Assembly: GCA_017471365.1 (NCBI GenBank) | Contig: JAFUUC010000049.1 | Span: 1-33,500, forward strand | Length of the DNA: 33,500 nucleotides | Direction of reading: 5' to 3' | From: a bacterium | Lineage (GTDB): Bacteria > Cyanobacteriota > Vampirovibrionia > Gastranaerophilales > Gastranaerophilaceae | Part shown: in pieces, positions 15,254 to 24,167 of the stretch | Layout: every line of letters begins with the position of its first letter | How positions within the stretch are numbered: position 1 is the first letter of the stretch | Made by a program: the position numbers and the translations under genes | Notes under the pieces: generated by a model | Database searches by the model: none | What the model was told of the DNA's origin: nothing | Seen by the model: only the letters and a program-made list of their open reading frames with translations

Positions 15254-15607
15254 TTATTTTTTAATTATTTTCACAGTATCTACATCTAAAACAGTAGAAT
15301 TAAATTTTTTCTCAATTTCGCCGGTCAATTCTAATCTATCAGTCATATTAACGGATTGTCCGGCCCATTTTTCAGTATCTATTTCTACAGTCATTGTTCC
15401 TGTTGAATCTTTAAAAATGTACTTATCATCAGAAACTCTTTTTATAATATTACCTTGGATTGTAACATAGCTGTCATCATTCATTTTCAATGCCTCGGTA
15501 ATAGTAACTTTGTTGTTTGTTCCGTCCTGGAAGCCTACATTTGGAGCCGCAAATGCAAGTGAAGATGTGACAAATACAATTGATAAAATTAAACATAGTT
15601 TTTTCAT
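15254..15607 (-). CDS. Exported bacterial OB-fold (BOF/YgiW-like) protein
   Basis: 117 aa. I start at ATG 15607 because GGAGG lies 9 bases upstream and the protein then begins with a clean signal peptide, MKKLCLILSIVFVTSSLAFA, likely cleaved before APNVGF. The mature part has the BOF pattern: VTITEALKMNDDSYVTIQGNI, then KYIFKDSTGTMTVEID and VNMTDRLELTGEI. The E. coli relatives YgiW and YdeI are periplasmic stress-tolerance proteins with an OB fold; the ligand here is unknown. Monocistronic, with its own promoter. Confidence 0.85.
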   Translation of the reverse strand: MKKLCLILSIVFVTSSLAFAAPNVGFQDGTNNKVTITEALKMNDDSYVTIQGNIIKRVSDDKYIFKDSTGTMTVEIDTEKWAGQSVNMTDRLELTGEIEKKFNSTVLDVDTVKIIKK

Positions 15608-15635
15608 TTTTAATTTCCTCCGTTTCCTAATTCGT

Positions 15636-15664
15636 AGGATAAACAACTGTTAATAAATTGTAAA
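15636..15664 (-). promoter_or_regulatory. Promoter of the BOF-protein gene
   Basis: On the minus strand TTTACA (15664-15659), a 17-base spacer, TATCCT (15641-15636). Leader of about 25-30 bases with a good GGAGG. Confidence 0.55.
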
Positions 15665-15710
15665 TAGCCAAGGTTAGTAGTAAACAATAACCAAAAAATT
15701 AACCTCTTTT

Positions 15711-16691
15711 TTATTGTTCTATCTCTTTATCCATGTTTTTCAAATATAATTCTTCAATGAATACACAAGTATCTGCGGCTATTGCAGGGGCAAAAATTGC
15801 ACCGACAGCTCCAAAATATTTTGCACAAACAAATAAGAATATATAAATTACTATTGGATGAAGATCCATAAATTTACCAAAAACGTAAGGTTTTACAACA
15901 TTATTTTCCACTACTTGTGCTAATAAAAATATTATTGCAGTAAGTATAACAACAGTCCATCCAAGTTTATACACTACTGCTATACAAATGACTAAAGCAA
16001 TTGCAGGTCCGATAATAGGAACAATATCTAAAACAGCAGAAACACAACCCAATATGATGGCAGAATCAACTTTTAAGAACAGAAGACCAACAATAACAAT
16101 CAAGCCAACACTTGCGGAAGCAATAAATTGACCTGAAACAAATCTGCTGAGTTTTTGTTCTGAAAGATCATATATTTCTTTAATTCTTTCTCTTGATCTT
16201 TTAGGGAAAAATCTTAAAGCAGTATTTAAAAGTTTATCTCGGTCTACCATTAAGAAATATGTGAAAATCATTGACACAAACAAATATAATCCGCCTTTAG
16301 AAATATTTGTAATTGAAGCCATAAGACCGCCTGAATTTGCAAACTCCTGAACAACAGGCGAATTAATAACATAATCTTTTATTTGATCAACATATTGAGG
16401 ATATTGAACGGCAAGATGTGCTAATTCTTTTCCACCAATAATTATAATCGGTAGAAACATCAACAATAAGCCGCACACAAATCCTCCAAATACAAGAGCA
16501 GCTGCAATATTCCTTTTGAATTTTTTTTCTAATTTATCAACAAAAGGATTTAATGCACAAGCTATAACATAAGTTACAAATAACATCAACGCAATATCTG
16601 TTATTGTAAATAGACAAATGCCATAAATAATAATACCAATCAAAAATATAATGTTTTGCGAGTTGCTAATCTTTTGTATAATGTTTCCCAT
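15711..16691 (-). CDS. AI-2E family transporter-like permease
   Basis: 326 aa, about eight hydrophobic segments, member of the AI-2E family (PF01594, UPF0118/PerM). Recognisable parts: LNPFVDKLEKKFKRNIAAALVFGG near the N-terminus, RFVSGQFIASASVGLIVIVGL in the middle and AVLDIVPIIGPAIALV, a strongly conserved family segment. Relatives export AI-2 or act as Na+(Li+)/H+ antiporters; most remain of unknown substrate. AGGAG lies just before the start. Divergent from the AsmA-like gene with about 85 bases between. Confidence 0.88.
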   Translation of the reverse strand: MGNIIQKISNSQNIIFLIGIIIYGICLFTITDIALMLFVTYVIACALNPFVDKLEKKFKRNIAAALVFGGFVCGLLLMFLPIIIIGGKELAHLAVQYPQYVDQIKDYVINSPVVQEFANSGGLMASITNISKGGLYLFVSMIFTYFLMVDRDKLLNTALRFFPKRSRERIKEIYDLSEQKLSRFVSGQFIASASVGLIVIVGLLFLKVDSAIILGCVSAVLDIVPIIGPAIALVICIAVVYKLGWTVVILTAIIFLLAQVVENNVVKPYVFGKFMDLHPIVIYIFLFVCAKYFGAVGAIFAPAIAADTCVFIEELYLKNMDKEIEQ

Positions 16692-16777
16692 ATAAACTCC
16701 TATTCTTTAATTCCTGTTTTATTGTAGCACAAAAATATTAATATACGTAAAATTATTTTTATGAAATAATACATTAC

Positions 16778-19366
16778 ATGAAAAAGATTTTTAAAATAAC
16801 TTTTGGAGCTTTATTACTACTCGTAATTGCTTTTTATCTTGGGATAGTATATGTATTGCCGACAATAATCAACAGTGAAACCGCAATAAATAAATTGCAA
16901 TCCTTAATTAACAATAAAACAGGAATAGAAACAAATATTACAGGATTAAATTTAAAAATATCTCCTAAACTTAATATCGTTTTAAATATTGATAGTATTG
17001 ATGCAAAAAGCAAAAATGTTACTGTTGCTAATATTAAAAATGTTTCACTAAAATATAAGTTATTACAAAAACATCTAACATTAGTTAGTGCAACTAACAT
17101 ATTTATTGACGTAAATTATTTAAAACAATTCAAAAAAGATGAGAAAAAGAAAAGGGGAAAATTAGAATTTAATAGTATCCCTGAAATTCATATACAAGAT
17201 ATTGTTTTAAAATATGACGAAGTAATTATTAATGTAGAAAATATAGATACCGATGATAACTTTATAAAGTTAAAAGCAATAATTAATACTCCATTTTTAA
17301 AACAAACAGTAAAATTGGGTGATTCAGGCTCTTTGCAAGTTGTAGAAAATGAATTAAAGGCAAATAAATTTAAAATATCATTAGGAAATTCACACCTATA
17401 TTTAGACGGAATTATAGTTGATGAAAACAGATATCCGGATCTTGCCATAAATGGTGATAAACTACCGGTATCAGAAATTATGCCGATAATATTGCATATT
17501 CAAAAATCACAAGACCCTTCCAGAAAGTTTATTGAAAATTTTAAAAATTTTAAAGGAACTGCCAACGTAAACCTTAAATTAAATAAAGATGGTATTTGGG
17601 GAACTTGTATTGGGAATAACTTAAGTGCAAATGCAATATGGTTTGATATTCCTTTATTTTTTAAAGAAGCGGTTTTTAATTTCAGAGGGCAAAAAGTTGA
17701 TTCGATTGCAGTTGGTATATTAGGGAAAGAAAAAGTTATACACACTCTCAATATTACAGATTTATTGACTCCTTCAAAAAAAGAAGTTATTGGAACAATG
17801 AAAACTACGTTAACCAAAAAATTTGATTTCGTTCCTAATCTTATTATATTGAATTCTGTTAATGCTGGTTTAGTTTATAAAATAAAAAATAAAAAACCTG
17901 ACGTATATTATAATATAGATATTCCTGCAAAAAGTGATTTAATTTATAACTCTTTTTATTTGGGATTAAGAGATTATCAAAGAAAAATATTTGGTAATAC
18001 TTTTAAAGACGATAACGATTTGTACTTAAAAAAATATAAATATTCTTATTCAGACTCAAATAAAGAAAATGTTATTCTTTTTGGTGACGGTTTATTTATA
18101 AAAAATATTGATAAAACAAACCCTGATAAATTTGTCCCTCAATACCTTACTGTTCGTACCAATGGATATGCTCCAGCTTCAGTAATCGGTTCTTTTGGAG
18201 AGAAGATAAGAGGGGGAGAGTTTAAAGGTGATTTAAAATATGATTTTAAAAATAACCAGGTTCTGGGGAATTTTGACATAATAAAAGCAAGACATCAAGC
18301 TTTCCGTATTGATCAGGCACATGTTGTATCAAAAAATGGTGTACTTAATGTAACATCAAATGGTTTATTTAAAGGTGAAAAATACACCGCAGACTTGAAT
18401 ATGAAAAATAATATTTGGGGAGATACGCTGATTTATAATATGAAGTTGTTTTTAGATAAACTTGTTCTTGAAACGACGCCTGATACCCATAAAAAGAATA
18501 AAAAAATAGACCCAAATGAGATTACAAAAAAAATAAAAGACTTTGCTATTACTATTAATAATTGGGAAATAATAATTAATGAAATTAAAAGAGAAAAATT
18601 TGTACTTCAAAATGTAAAACTGTTGGGGAGTATGAAAAATAATGTATTTGATTTCACAATGCAAGAACTAAATTTTGCAGATGGTACGGTAAATGCAAGT
18701 GGAGTTTATGATTTTGCAAAAGATCTATCAAAAATGACATTTGAAGCTAAAAATATCAATTCAAACAAAGCTGCTGAGATGACGCTTAATTTAAAAGACC
18801 AAATAGAAGGTATTGCAAATGCCAAAGTAGATATTGATGCAAAAAATATGTTTAGATTTTTAGATGTTCATTGTCTATTTGAAGTTAAAGAAGGTTTTTT
18901 GCCGAAACTCGGCGATGCAGAATTTATGTTAAAAAAATCAAAATATAAATTATCCCAAATAACTAATTTTGATTTAACGCAAAAAGATCTTATGAAAGAT
19001 GATATAAAAGGCTCATTTGATGTTCACAATACGGAAATAAATAATATCAATATTACAACATGGCATGAACTGTCCGCAGTGTATTTGGAAGGCAATTATG
19101 AAATGGAAAAACAACTTGCGGATTTACAGTTATTTTGGAAATACAGTAAAGATGCCCCGAAAGGGATAAGAATCTTCCATGTCCCATTAAGTTTGATTCT
19201 AAAAGTTGTATTCAGACCTGAAAAATCTAAGGATACGTACCAATCAAAATTTGCAAAAGTTCCTGCAATAATCAGTGATGAGAGGCACACAAATTATTAT
19301 AGAATTCAATTGAATGGCGATATAAATAATGGCAAAGTTAACTTTACACTAAAAGAAGTTAAATAA
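16778..19366 (+). CDS. AsmA-like inner-membrane-anchored protein
   Basis: 862 aa. One N-terminal membrane helix (residues about 5-27) is followed by a long periplasmic region rich in beta strands with the AsmA-type start: GIVYVLPTIINSETAINKLQ, then repeated amphipathic strand segments and NINLKI-like motifs, and a C-terminal AsmA-C-like part with GTVNASGVYDF and EGIANAKVDIDAKNM. AsmA/TamB-family proteins form hydrophobic grooves that carry phospholipids between inner and outer membranes. This implies a diderm envelope. First gene of an apparent operon with 19379, 20008 and 20714. No Shine-Dalgarno; AATAAT (16765-16770) ends 7 bases before the ATG, again a possible leaderless arrangement. Confidence 0.82.
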   Translation: MKKIFKITFGALLLLVIAFYLGIVYVLPTIINSETAINKLQSLINNKTGIETNITGLNLKISPKLNIVLNIDSIDAKSKNVTVANIKNVSLKYKLLQKHLTLVSATNIFIDVNYLKQFKKDEKKKRGKLEFNSIPEIHIQDIVLKYDEVIINVENIDTDDNFIKLKAIINTPFLKQTVKLGDSGSLQVVENELKANKFKISLGNSHLYLDGIIVDENRYPDLAINGDKLPVSEIMPIILHIQKSQDPSRKFIENFKNFKGTANVNLKLNKDGIWGTCIGNNLSANAIWFDIPLFFKEAVFNFRGQKVDSIAVGILGKEKVIHTLNITDLLTPSKKEVIGTMKTTLTKKFDFVPNLIILNSVNAGLVYKIKNKKPDVYYNIDIPAKSDLIYNSFYLGLRDYQRKIFGNTFKDDNDLYLKKYKYSYSDSNKENVILFGDGLFIKNIDKTNPDKFVPQYLTVRTNGYAPASVIGSFGEKIRGGEFKGDLKYDFKNNQVLGNFDIIKARHQAFRIDQAHVVSKNGVLNVTSNGLFKGEKYTADLNMKNNIWGDTLIYNMKLFLDKLVLETTPDTHKKNKKIDPNEITKKIKDFAITINNWEIIINEIKREKFVLQNVKLLGSMKNNVFDFTMQELNFADGTVNASGVYDFAKDLSKMTFEAKNINSNKAAEMTLNLKDQIEGIANAKVDIDAKNMFRFLDVHCLFEVKEGFLPKLGDAEFMLKKSKYKLSQITNFDLTQKDLMKDDIKGSFDVHNTEINNINITTWHELSAVYLEGNYEMEKQLADLQLFWKYSKDAPKGIRIFHVPLSLILKVVFRPEKSKDTYQSKFAKVPAIISDERHTNYYRIQLNGDINNGKVNFTLKEVK

Positions 19367-19378
19367 GTAAAGGTGAAT

Positions 19379-20011
19379 ATGAAAAAGATTGATACAATAT
19401 ATTGTGATTTTGACGGAACAATTACAAAAAGAGATTCTGTAAACGGTTTCTTCGAGATGTATGCCCCAAATTGGATGGAATCTGAAAAATTATGGATAGA
19501 GGGTAAAATCTCATCAAGAGAAAATGCAATAATTCAGGTTGGTTTGCTTAAAAATGTTTCTCAAGAACAATTGGGTGATTATATTAATTCAATTGAAATT
19601 GATGATTATTTTTTAGATTTTGTTGATTATGTGAAATCAAGAAATATTAAATTAACAATTTTGAGTGACGGATTTGATTTTTTTATTAAAAAAGTTCTTG
19701 AACGCTATAATTTAGATATCCCGTATTATGCTAATAAGCTTATTTACGAAAACGGCAAGTTCAATATTGAATTTCCATATTACAACGAAAAGTGCGATAA
19801 AAAAGCCGGAATGTGCAAATGCGAAAAGGTTAAAGAGAAATCTTTTTGCTATATAGGTGACGGAACGAGTGATTTATGTATAGCAAAAAAAGCTGATATT
19901 CTCTTTGCATCAAAAAATTTGCATGAGTATTGTGAAAAAAAATTAATAAAACATTACTATTTTGAGACTTTTAGTAATATTGTAGAGAAGTTAGATGAGG
20001 TTATTTTATGA
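19379..20011 (+). CDS. HAD-IB phosphatase (MtnX-like)
   Basis: 210 aa from ATG 19379, chosen over the in-frame GTG 19373 because AAAGG at 19369-19373 is well spaced only for the ATG. HAD motifs: I DFDGTITKRD, II LSDGFD, III a Lys in the helix before motif IV, IV GDGTSDLCIAKKAD. The family includes MtnX-type phosphatases and phosphoserine-like phosphatases acting on small phosphorylated metabolites in the cytosol. No methionine-salvage neighbours are present, so the substrate is unknown. Its stop overlaps the next start (ATGA). Confidence 0.85.
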   Translation: MKKIDTIYCDFDGTITKRDSVNGFFEMYAPNWMESEKLWIEGKISSRENAIIQVGLLKNVSQEQLGDYINSIEIDDYFLDFVDYVKSRNIKLTILSDGFDFFIKKVLERYNLDIPYYANKLIYENGKFNIEFPYYNEKCDKKAGMCKCEKVKEKSFCYIGDGTSDLCIAKKADILFASKNLHEYCEKKLIKHYYFETFSNIVEKLDEVIL

Positions 20012-20712
20012 TGAGAAAAATATTATTTATAATCGGAATTATTTTTATTATGGTTATTTCATTTGCAAAACCGTCTTATGCGTGGGATGTAAAAACCACA
20101 AACGAATTGCAGGAACGAATGAATGAAGTCGGATTTAAAATCTTGAACTCTAACCGAATAGAAAAAAGATTTATGTTTATGGCAATAAACAGAGTTTACA
20201 CAAGAGATATTTGGACCGATGTAAGTTCTGTTAATAGAATAGTATGGGTTAAACCGTCAGTAATTCCTTATATTGATGACGATAATGAGCTTGCTGCAAT
20301 TTTAAGTCATTCTCTTGCTCACGGAGTCGATACATACGATGGAGCATTAAGAGGATATATTTCAATTTTAAATTATTGGGTAGCACCTAATAAATATGAC
20401 CTCAAAGCTGACAAAAACGCAGTTGATTTTATGGTCAACGCAGGATATAATCCGCTTGCACTAATTACAGTTTTAAATAAAATTGGGAAGCAATACAGAT
20501 ATGATATATTATCCAATCACACACTTGTTTCACGAAGAATGATGCTTATTTATGAATACATTTATACAAAATATCCGTCAATTCTTGTTGAAAATGAATA
20601 CAAAGATAACATCTACTATCAAAACTTTTTGCTCACATCAAGAAATAACCGCATGTTGTTGTTACAAAAAGTGAAATCTGGTTCTACTAAAAAAGTTAAT
20701 TACAAATACTAA
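20008..20712 (+). CDS. Exported M48-like protein with a degenerate HExxH site (pseudoprotease)
   Basis: 234 aa. Signal peptide MMRKILFIIGIIFIMVISFA... probably cut before WDVKTT. The body follows M48 peptidase layout: DVSSVNRIVWVKPSVIPYI, then DDNELAAILSHSLAHGVDT where the zinc motif should be HExxH, and a downstream DLKADKNAVDFMVNAGYNPLA equivalent to the ExxAD helix. Here H101 and H105 are kept, but the catalytic Glu is Ser102 and the third zinc ligand Glu is Asp131. It is therefore probably not an active zinc protease and may bind protein or lipid as a chaperone. Overlaps the HAD gene by 4 bases and is followed after one base by another exported protein. Confidence 0.7.
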   Translation: MMRKILFIIGIIFIMVISFAKPSYAWDVKTTNELQERMNEVGFKILNSNRIEKRFMFMAINRVYTRDIWTDVSSVNRIVWVKPSVIPYIDDDNELAAILSHSLAHGVDTYDGALRGYISILNYWVAPNKYDLKADKNAVDFMVNAGYNPLALITVLNKIGKQYRYDILSNHTLVSRRMMLIYEYIYTKYPSILVENEYKDNIYYQNFLLTSRNNRMLLLQKVKSGSTKKVNYKY

Positions 20713-20713
20713 T

Positions 20714-21454
20714 ATGAAAAAACTATTTTTAATTTTAGCATTAATAATATTTTGTATGCCTGTATTTGGACAAAATACAGAATCAATTAAAGATGAACTT
20801 TTAGACCCTGCAATATATTCTGATGGTAGTGGATCTCTGTTTAAATTAGGTATTTATAAAAAAGGCGAATATCACTATATTCCGATAGAAGATGAATTAA
20901 TTGACAGTGATTATATTTCTAATGCATCAAATATAGCCCTGCCTAAAAAAGAATATTTCGATGATTATTTTCTTGAAAAACAAATTAATTTATCAAATGT
21001 TCGGCATATTAAACCAAAAACAAAATACGATTTTACAAAACCGCAGATTCCGGTTCATGTACAACTTGCAAGTCGACTAAAATCTACAAAAGGACTTCTT
21101 GAAGGTTCAATAATTCAGTTTTTGACTACTCATGATTGTGAAATTATGGGCAAAAAGTTTGAGAAAGGAACGAAAGTTTTTGGCAGAGTCGAGACCATTT
21201 CTGCCTCTGATAAAATGGGAACTCCTGAAAGTTTAAAAATTGGCAATTTTTATATAGAAAATGAAGGTAAAGAAATAAATCTTTATGGTTCAGTTTCTAA
21301 AAACGGTGCAAATCGTTCGATTTGGGTTTACCCTTTATATCAGGCAGGTAATATTACTTTTTATGTTGCAGGCTTTTTATTTGTACCTATTCACGGCGGT
21401 CGTGTAAAATTGAGTTCGGAAGAATCTTTTATCCTTTATTACGAAATGCAATAA
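20714..21454 (+). CDS. Exported protein of unknown function
   Basis: 246 aa with a signal peptide (MKKLFLILALIIFCMPVFG, likely cut before QNTES). The second half is beta-rich, with LLEGSIIQFLTTHDCEIMGKK, FEKGTKVFGRVETIS, then GKEINLYGSVSKNGANRS and a hydrophobic NITFYVAGFLFVPIHGG near the end. The pattern of a beta domain with GT.V.GRVE is seen in several envelope proteins, but I do not recognise a named family. It is the last gene of the AsmA-HAD-M48-like operon, with a one-base gap from the previous stop, so an envelope role is likely by context only. Confidence 0.7.
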   Translation: MKKLFLILALIIFCMPVFGQNTESIKDELLDPAIYSDGSGSLFKLGIYKKGEYHYIPIEDELIDSDYISNASNIALPKKEYFDDYFLEKQINLSNVRHIKPKTKYDFTKPQIPVHVQLASRLKSTKGLLEGSIIQFLTTHDCEIMGKKFEKGTKVFGRVETISASDKMGTPESLKIGNFYIENEGKEINLYGSVSKNGANRSIWVYPLYQAGNITFYVAGFLFVPIHGGRVKLSSEESFILYYEMQ

Positions 21455-21560
21455 ATTTTACACTTTTGTAATATAAATCGCAAAAAAAAATATTTTTTAT
21501 ATTTTAGTAGTAAGATAGAATTATAAAAATAAGAATAGCATTGTTGAATAGGAATGGAAA

Positions 21561-22991
21561 ATGAGTGTATTAGAAATTAAAACCAAATTAGAAAATATTA
21601 GTGAAAATGAATTAACTGAAAGAATTGAGTATACGGATGATCAATTGCGTGAAATAGGTAAGGAATACTGCTCTCACGGGGATAAAGTTTATGCAGATCC
21701 GGTTCCAAAAATTTTTAAAGATTGTAACGGGGTATATATGTACGATTCTAACGATACTCCGTATTTGGATTTGGAAATGTGGTTTGCATCCTGCAATTTG
21801 GGCTATAAAAACGAACGTATAAGAAATGCTGTTGTTGATCAAATAGACACATTGCCTCAAATTTCATCCCATTTTTTATATGATTATAAAGTTTTGTTAT
21901 CTGAAAAGATTGCAAAAGCAAATATAGAAAGATTTGGTTATAAAGGTCGTGTCCAGTATAATGTTGGAGGTTCACAGGCAACAGAAGATGCATTAAAACT
22001 TGTCAGAAATTATACTCACAAAAACAGAGTATTTTCATTTTTTGGCGGCTTTCACGGAAGGACACTTGGTGCAAGCTGTTTAACTGCCGGTTACAGATAC
22101 AGAAAGCCGTTCGGGCATTTTGGTGACGAAGCACATTTTGTTCCGTATCCTTATTGTTTTAGATGTCCTTACGGCAAAAAATGTGATTCCTGCAATTATT
22201 ATTGCGTACAACAATTAAGACGTGAATTTGAAGATAATTGTGCAGGATTGTATGATCATTCTTCAAAAGATTGTGCATTTGGTGCATTCTTTGTAGAGCC
22301 GGTTCAGGGTTCAGGTGGTTATATTGTCCCTCCGAAAGGCTACTTTAAAGAACTCAAAAAAGTTCTTGATGATTTCGGAGTGCTTTTTGTCGCCGATGAA
22401 ATTCAAATGGGATTTTATAGAACAGGTAAATTGTGGTCTATAGAACATTTTGATGTTAAACCAGATGTTATTACGTTTGGGAAATCATTGACAAACGGTC
22501 TCAATCCGCTTGCCGGCATGTGGGCAAGAGAAGAAATTATCAATCCTGAAGTGTGGCCAAACGGCAGAACTCATTCGACATTCTGCAATAATCCTATCGG
22601 TATGAGAGCAGGATACGAAGTTATGAAAACTTTTGAAGAAGAAGATTTTGAAACTCAAGTTGCAAATAAGGGTAAATACTTCCTTGACGGATTGAAAACT
22701 TTAGAAAGAAGACACAAAAGAATCGGAGCAGTTGATGGTTTAGGTCTTGCTTTGAGAATTGAATGTGTAACTGAAGATGGCTATACACCTGATTCAAAAC
22801 TCTGTCATGATATTTTGGCTGAAGGTCTTAAAGGCGATTTGATTTACAGAGGAAGAAAATGCGGTATTATCCTTAACAAAGGAAGCCACTATAATAATTC
22901 AATTACTCTTGTTCCTGCTGTTACAATTTCCTATGAGGAAATTGATATGGCGATAGACCTTATTGATCAACTGTTTACGAGGTTGTCGTAG
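21561..22991 (+). CDS. Class III PLP aminotransferase with cysteine cluster
   Basis: 476 aa, fold type I. VQYNVGGSQATEDALKLVRNY holds the phosphate-binding Gly, FGGFHGRTLGA is the usual loop, VADEIQMGFYRTGKLWS carries the PLP-ring Asp, and FGKSLTNGLNPLAG has the Schiff-base lysine K308. A 17-residue cysteine-rich segment, C199-x2-C202-x5-C208-x2-C211-x3-C215 (around YCFRCPYGKKCDSC), lies between the FHGRT loop and the PLP site. Similar RCP-type inserts occur in some archaeal-type class III enzymes. The amino donor (ornithine, diaminobutyrate, GABA or other) is not decided by sequence alone. The stop overlaps the next start. Confidence 0.85.
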   Translation: MSVLEIKTKLENISENELTERIEYTDDQLREIGKEYCSHGDKVYADPVPKIFKDCNGVYMYDSNDTPYLDLEMWFASCNLGYKNERIRNAVVDQIDTLPQISSHFLYDYKVLLSEKIAKANIERFGYKGRVQYNVGGSQATEDALKLVRNYTHKNRVFSFFGGFHGRTLGASCLTAGYRYRKPFGHFGDEAHFVPYPYCFRCPYGKKCDSCNYYCVQQLRREFEDNCAGLYDHSSKDCAFGAFFVEPVQGSGGYIVPPKGYFKELKKVLDDFGVLFVADEIQMGFYRTGKLWSIEHFDVKPDVITFGKSLTNGLNPLAGMWAREEIINPEVWPNGRTHSTFCNNPIGMRAGYEVMKTFEEEDFETQVANKGKYFLDGLKTLERRHKRIGAVDGLGLALRIECVTEDGYTPDSKLCHDILAEGLKGDLIYRGRKCGIILNKGSHYNNSITLVPAVTISYEEIDMAIDLIDQLFTRLS

Positions 22992-23833
22992 TGGCAAATA
23001 ATATAGATTTTGAATTTCTTCATATAGAAAATCAAAATAAACGAGACAGAAGGGCTGTTTTGTTGTTTCACGGATTAACAGGAAGTCCGTTTGAAATGAA
23101 AAAATACGGTGAATTTCTGTTTAAATGCGGTTATGATGTTTTTTGTTATTCGTTTCCCGGACATGGAGATAGAATTAGTGAAATAGAAACCGTAACATGG
23201 CAGGATTGGTGCAAATTTGCACAAAAAAAGTATGATAATTTACGCAAAGATTATAATCAATTTTTTGTGTCAGGTTTGTGTTTGGGTGCTGCTATGGCTA
23301 TTTACTTGGCTGAACATAATAAAGATATAACAGGTGTTGTTGCTCTTTCTACAACTTTGTTTTTAGACGGTTTCTGTATTCCATGGACAATATCATTTTT
23401 GCCTTTTGCTTTGAGTACAATCGTTAGATTTTATTTTACTTTTCCTGAAGATGATTGTTTTGGTATAAAAAATGAAAGGACAAGAAAAATTTTAGCAAAA
23501 ATTACCGCAAAGGCTGATATTGGGATGGATAATTATCCTCTTAACTGTGTTGACGGGCTTTTAAAATTATCCAAAAATGTCAGAAAAAATCTCAAAGATG
23601 TGAATTGCCCTGTTTTGTGCATTCATTCAAAATACGATAATTTATCGAGTCCTAAAAGTGCAAAAGTTGTTTTAGATGGTATTTCCTCTGAAATTAAACA
23701 ATATGTTGAACTTAATGACAGTTATCACATGGTTCTATATGATAATGAAAAAGAATTTGTAATGAATACGGTTAAAGATTTTTTGTGCAAATTTGTTTCT
23801 GTTGAAAAAGAGAAAGAGGTTGTATGTATATAG
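22991..23833 (+). CDS. Alpha/beta hydrolase with Cys at the nucleophile position
   Basis: 280 aa from GTG 22991, which overlaps the aminotransferase TAG by one base. The N-terminus has FHGLTGSPFEMKKYGEFL and SFPGHGDRISEIETVTWQDW, as in carboxylesterase/monoacylglycerol-lipase-like enzymes (Est30/YvaK type). The nucleophile elbow, usually GxSxG, reads GLCLGA with C97. D216 in HSKYDNLSSP and H246 in SYHMVLYD complete a triad. A Cys nucleophile is known in dienelactone hydrolases, so it could still be active, with altered chemistry. No signal peptide. Operon with the aminotransferase and the small membrane protein. Confidence 0.8.
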   Translation: MANNIDFEFLHIENQNKRDRRAVLLFHGLTGSPFEMKKYGEFLFKCGYDVFCYSFPGHGDRISEIETVTWQDWCKFAQKKYDNLRKDYNQFFVSGLCLGAAMAIYLAEHNKDITGVVALSTTLFLDGFCIPWTISFLPFALSTIVRFYFTFPEDDCFGIKNERTRKILAKITAKADIGMDNYPLNCVDGLLKLSKNVRKNLKDVNCPVLCIHSKYDNLSSPKSAKVVLDGISSEIKQYVELNDSYHMVLYDNEKEFVMNTVKDFLCKFVSVEKEKEVVCI

Positions 23834-24156
23834 TATTATCATCTGCAATTATTATAAATTTATTGTCTGTTGTTATACTTTTAATCGGACTTTTTTATAA
23901 TTTTAAACAACCAAAAAATAAGGCTGCATACGGTTATTTGATTATAGGATGTATGCTTTTATATATAATAGCATTAAGTTTAGTTTTAATATATGGATTC
24001 TTTGCAAAGCATTTTCTGAACAGTCTTGTTTTATTTTTATGCATAATTTCGCATTTTATAATAGGGAAACTTGTAAAATATGAAACTTTGAAAAAATATA
24101 CAACTGTTCAAATAATGTGTTACATTGTAAGTTTGATTACTCTATTATCCTTTTAA
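23824..24156 (+). CDS. Small multi-pass membrane protein, unknown
   Basis: 110 aa, about three to four hydrophobic helices with short loops (first about residues 2-22, KQPKNKAAYG loop, then the helices after it). No recognisable motif. It overlaps the hydrolase gene by 10 bases and has GAGG four bases before its ATG, so it is translated with that operon. It may be a partner of the hydrolase, but nothing in the sequence says so. Confidence 0.65.
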   Translation: MYIVLSSAIIINLLSVVILLIGLFYNFKQPKNKAAYGYLIIGCMLLYIIALSLVLIYGFFAKHFLNSLVLFLCIISHFIIGKLVKYETLKKYTTVQIMCYIVSLITLLSF

Positions 24157-24167
24157 GGTTTCATTTA

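Noticed and set aside
21481-21515. A-tract and TATTTTTTATATTTT stretch as a bent-DNA or terminator element
   Set aside because: No stable GC stem; common AT-rich intergenic sequence.
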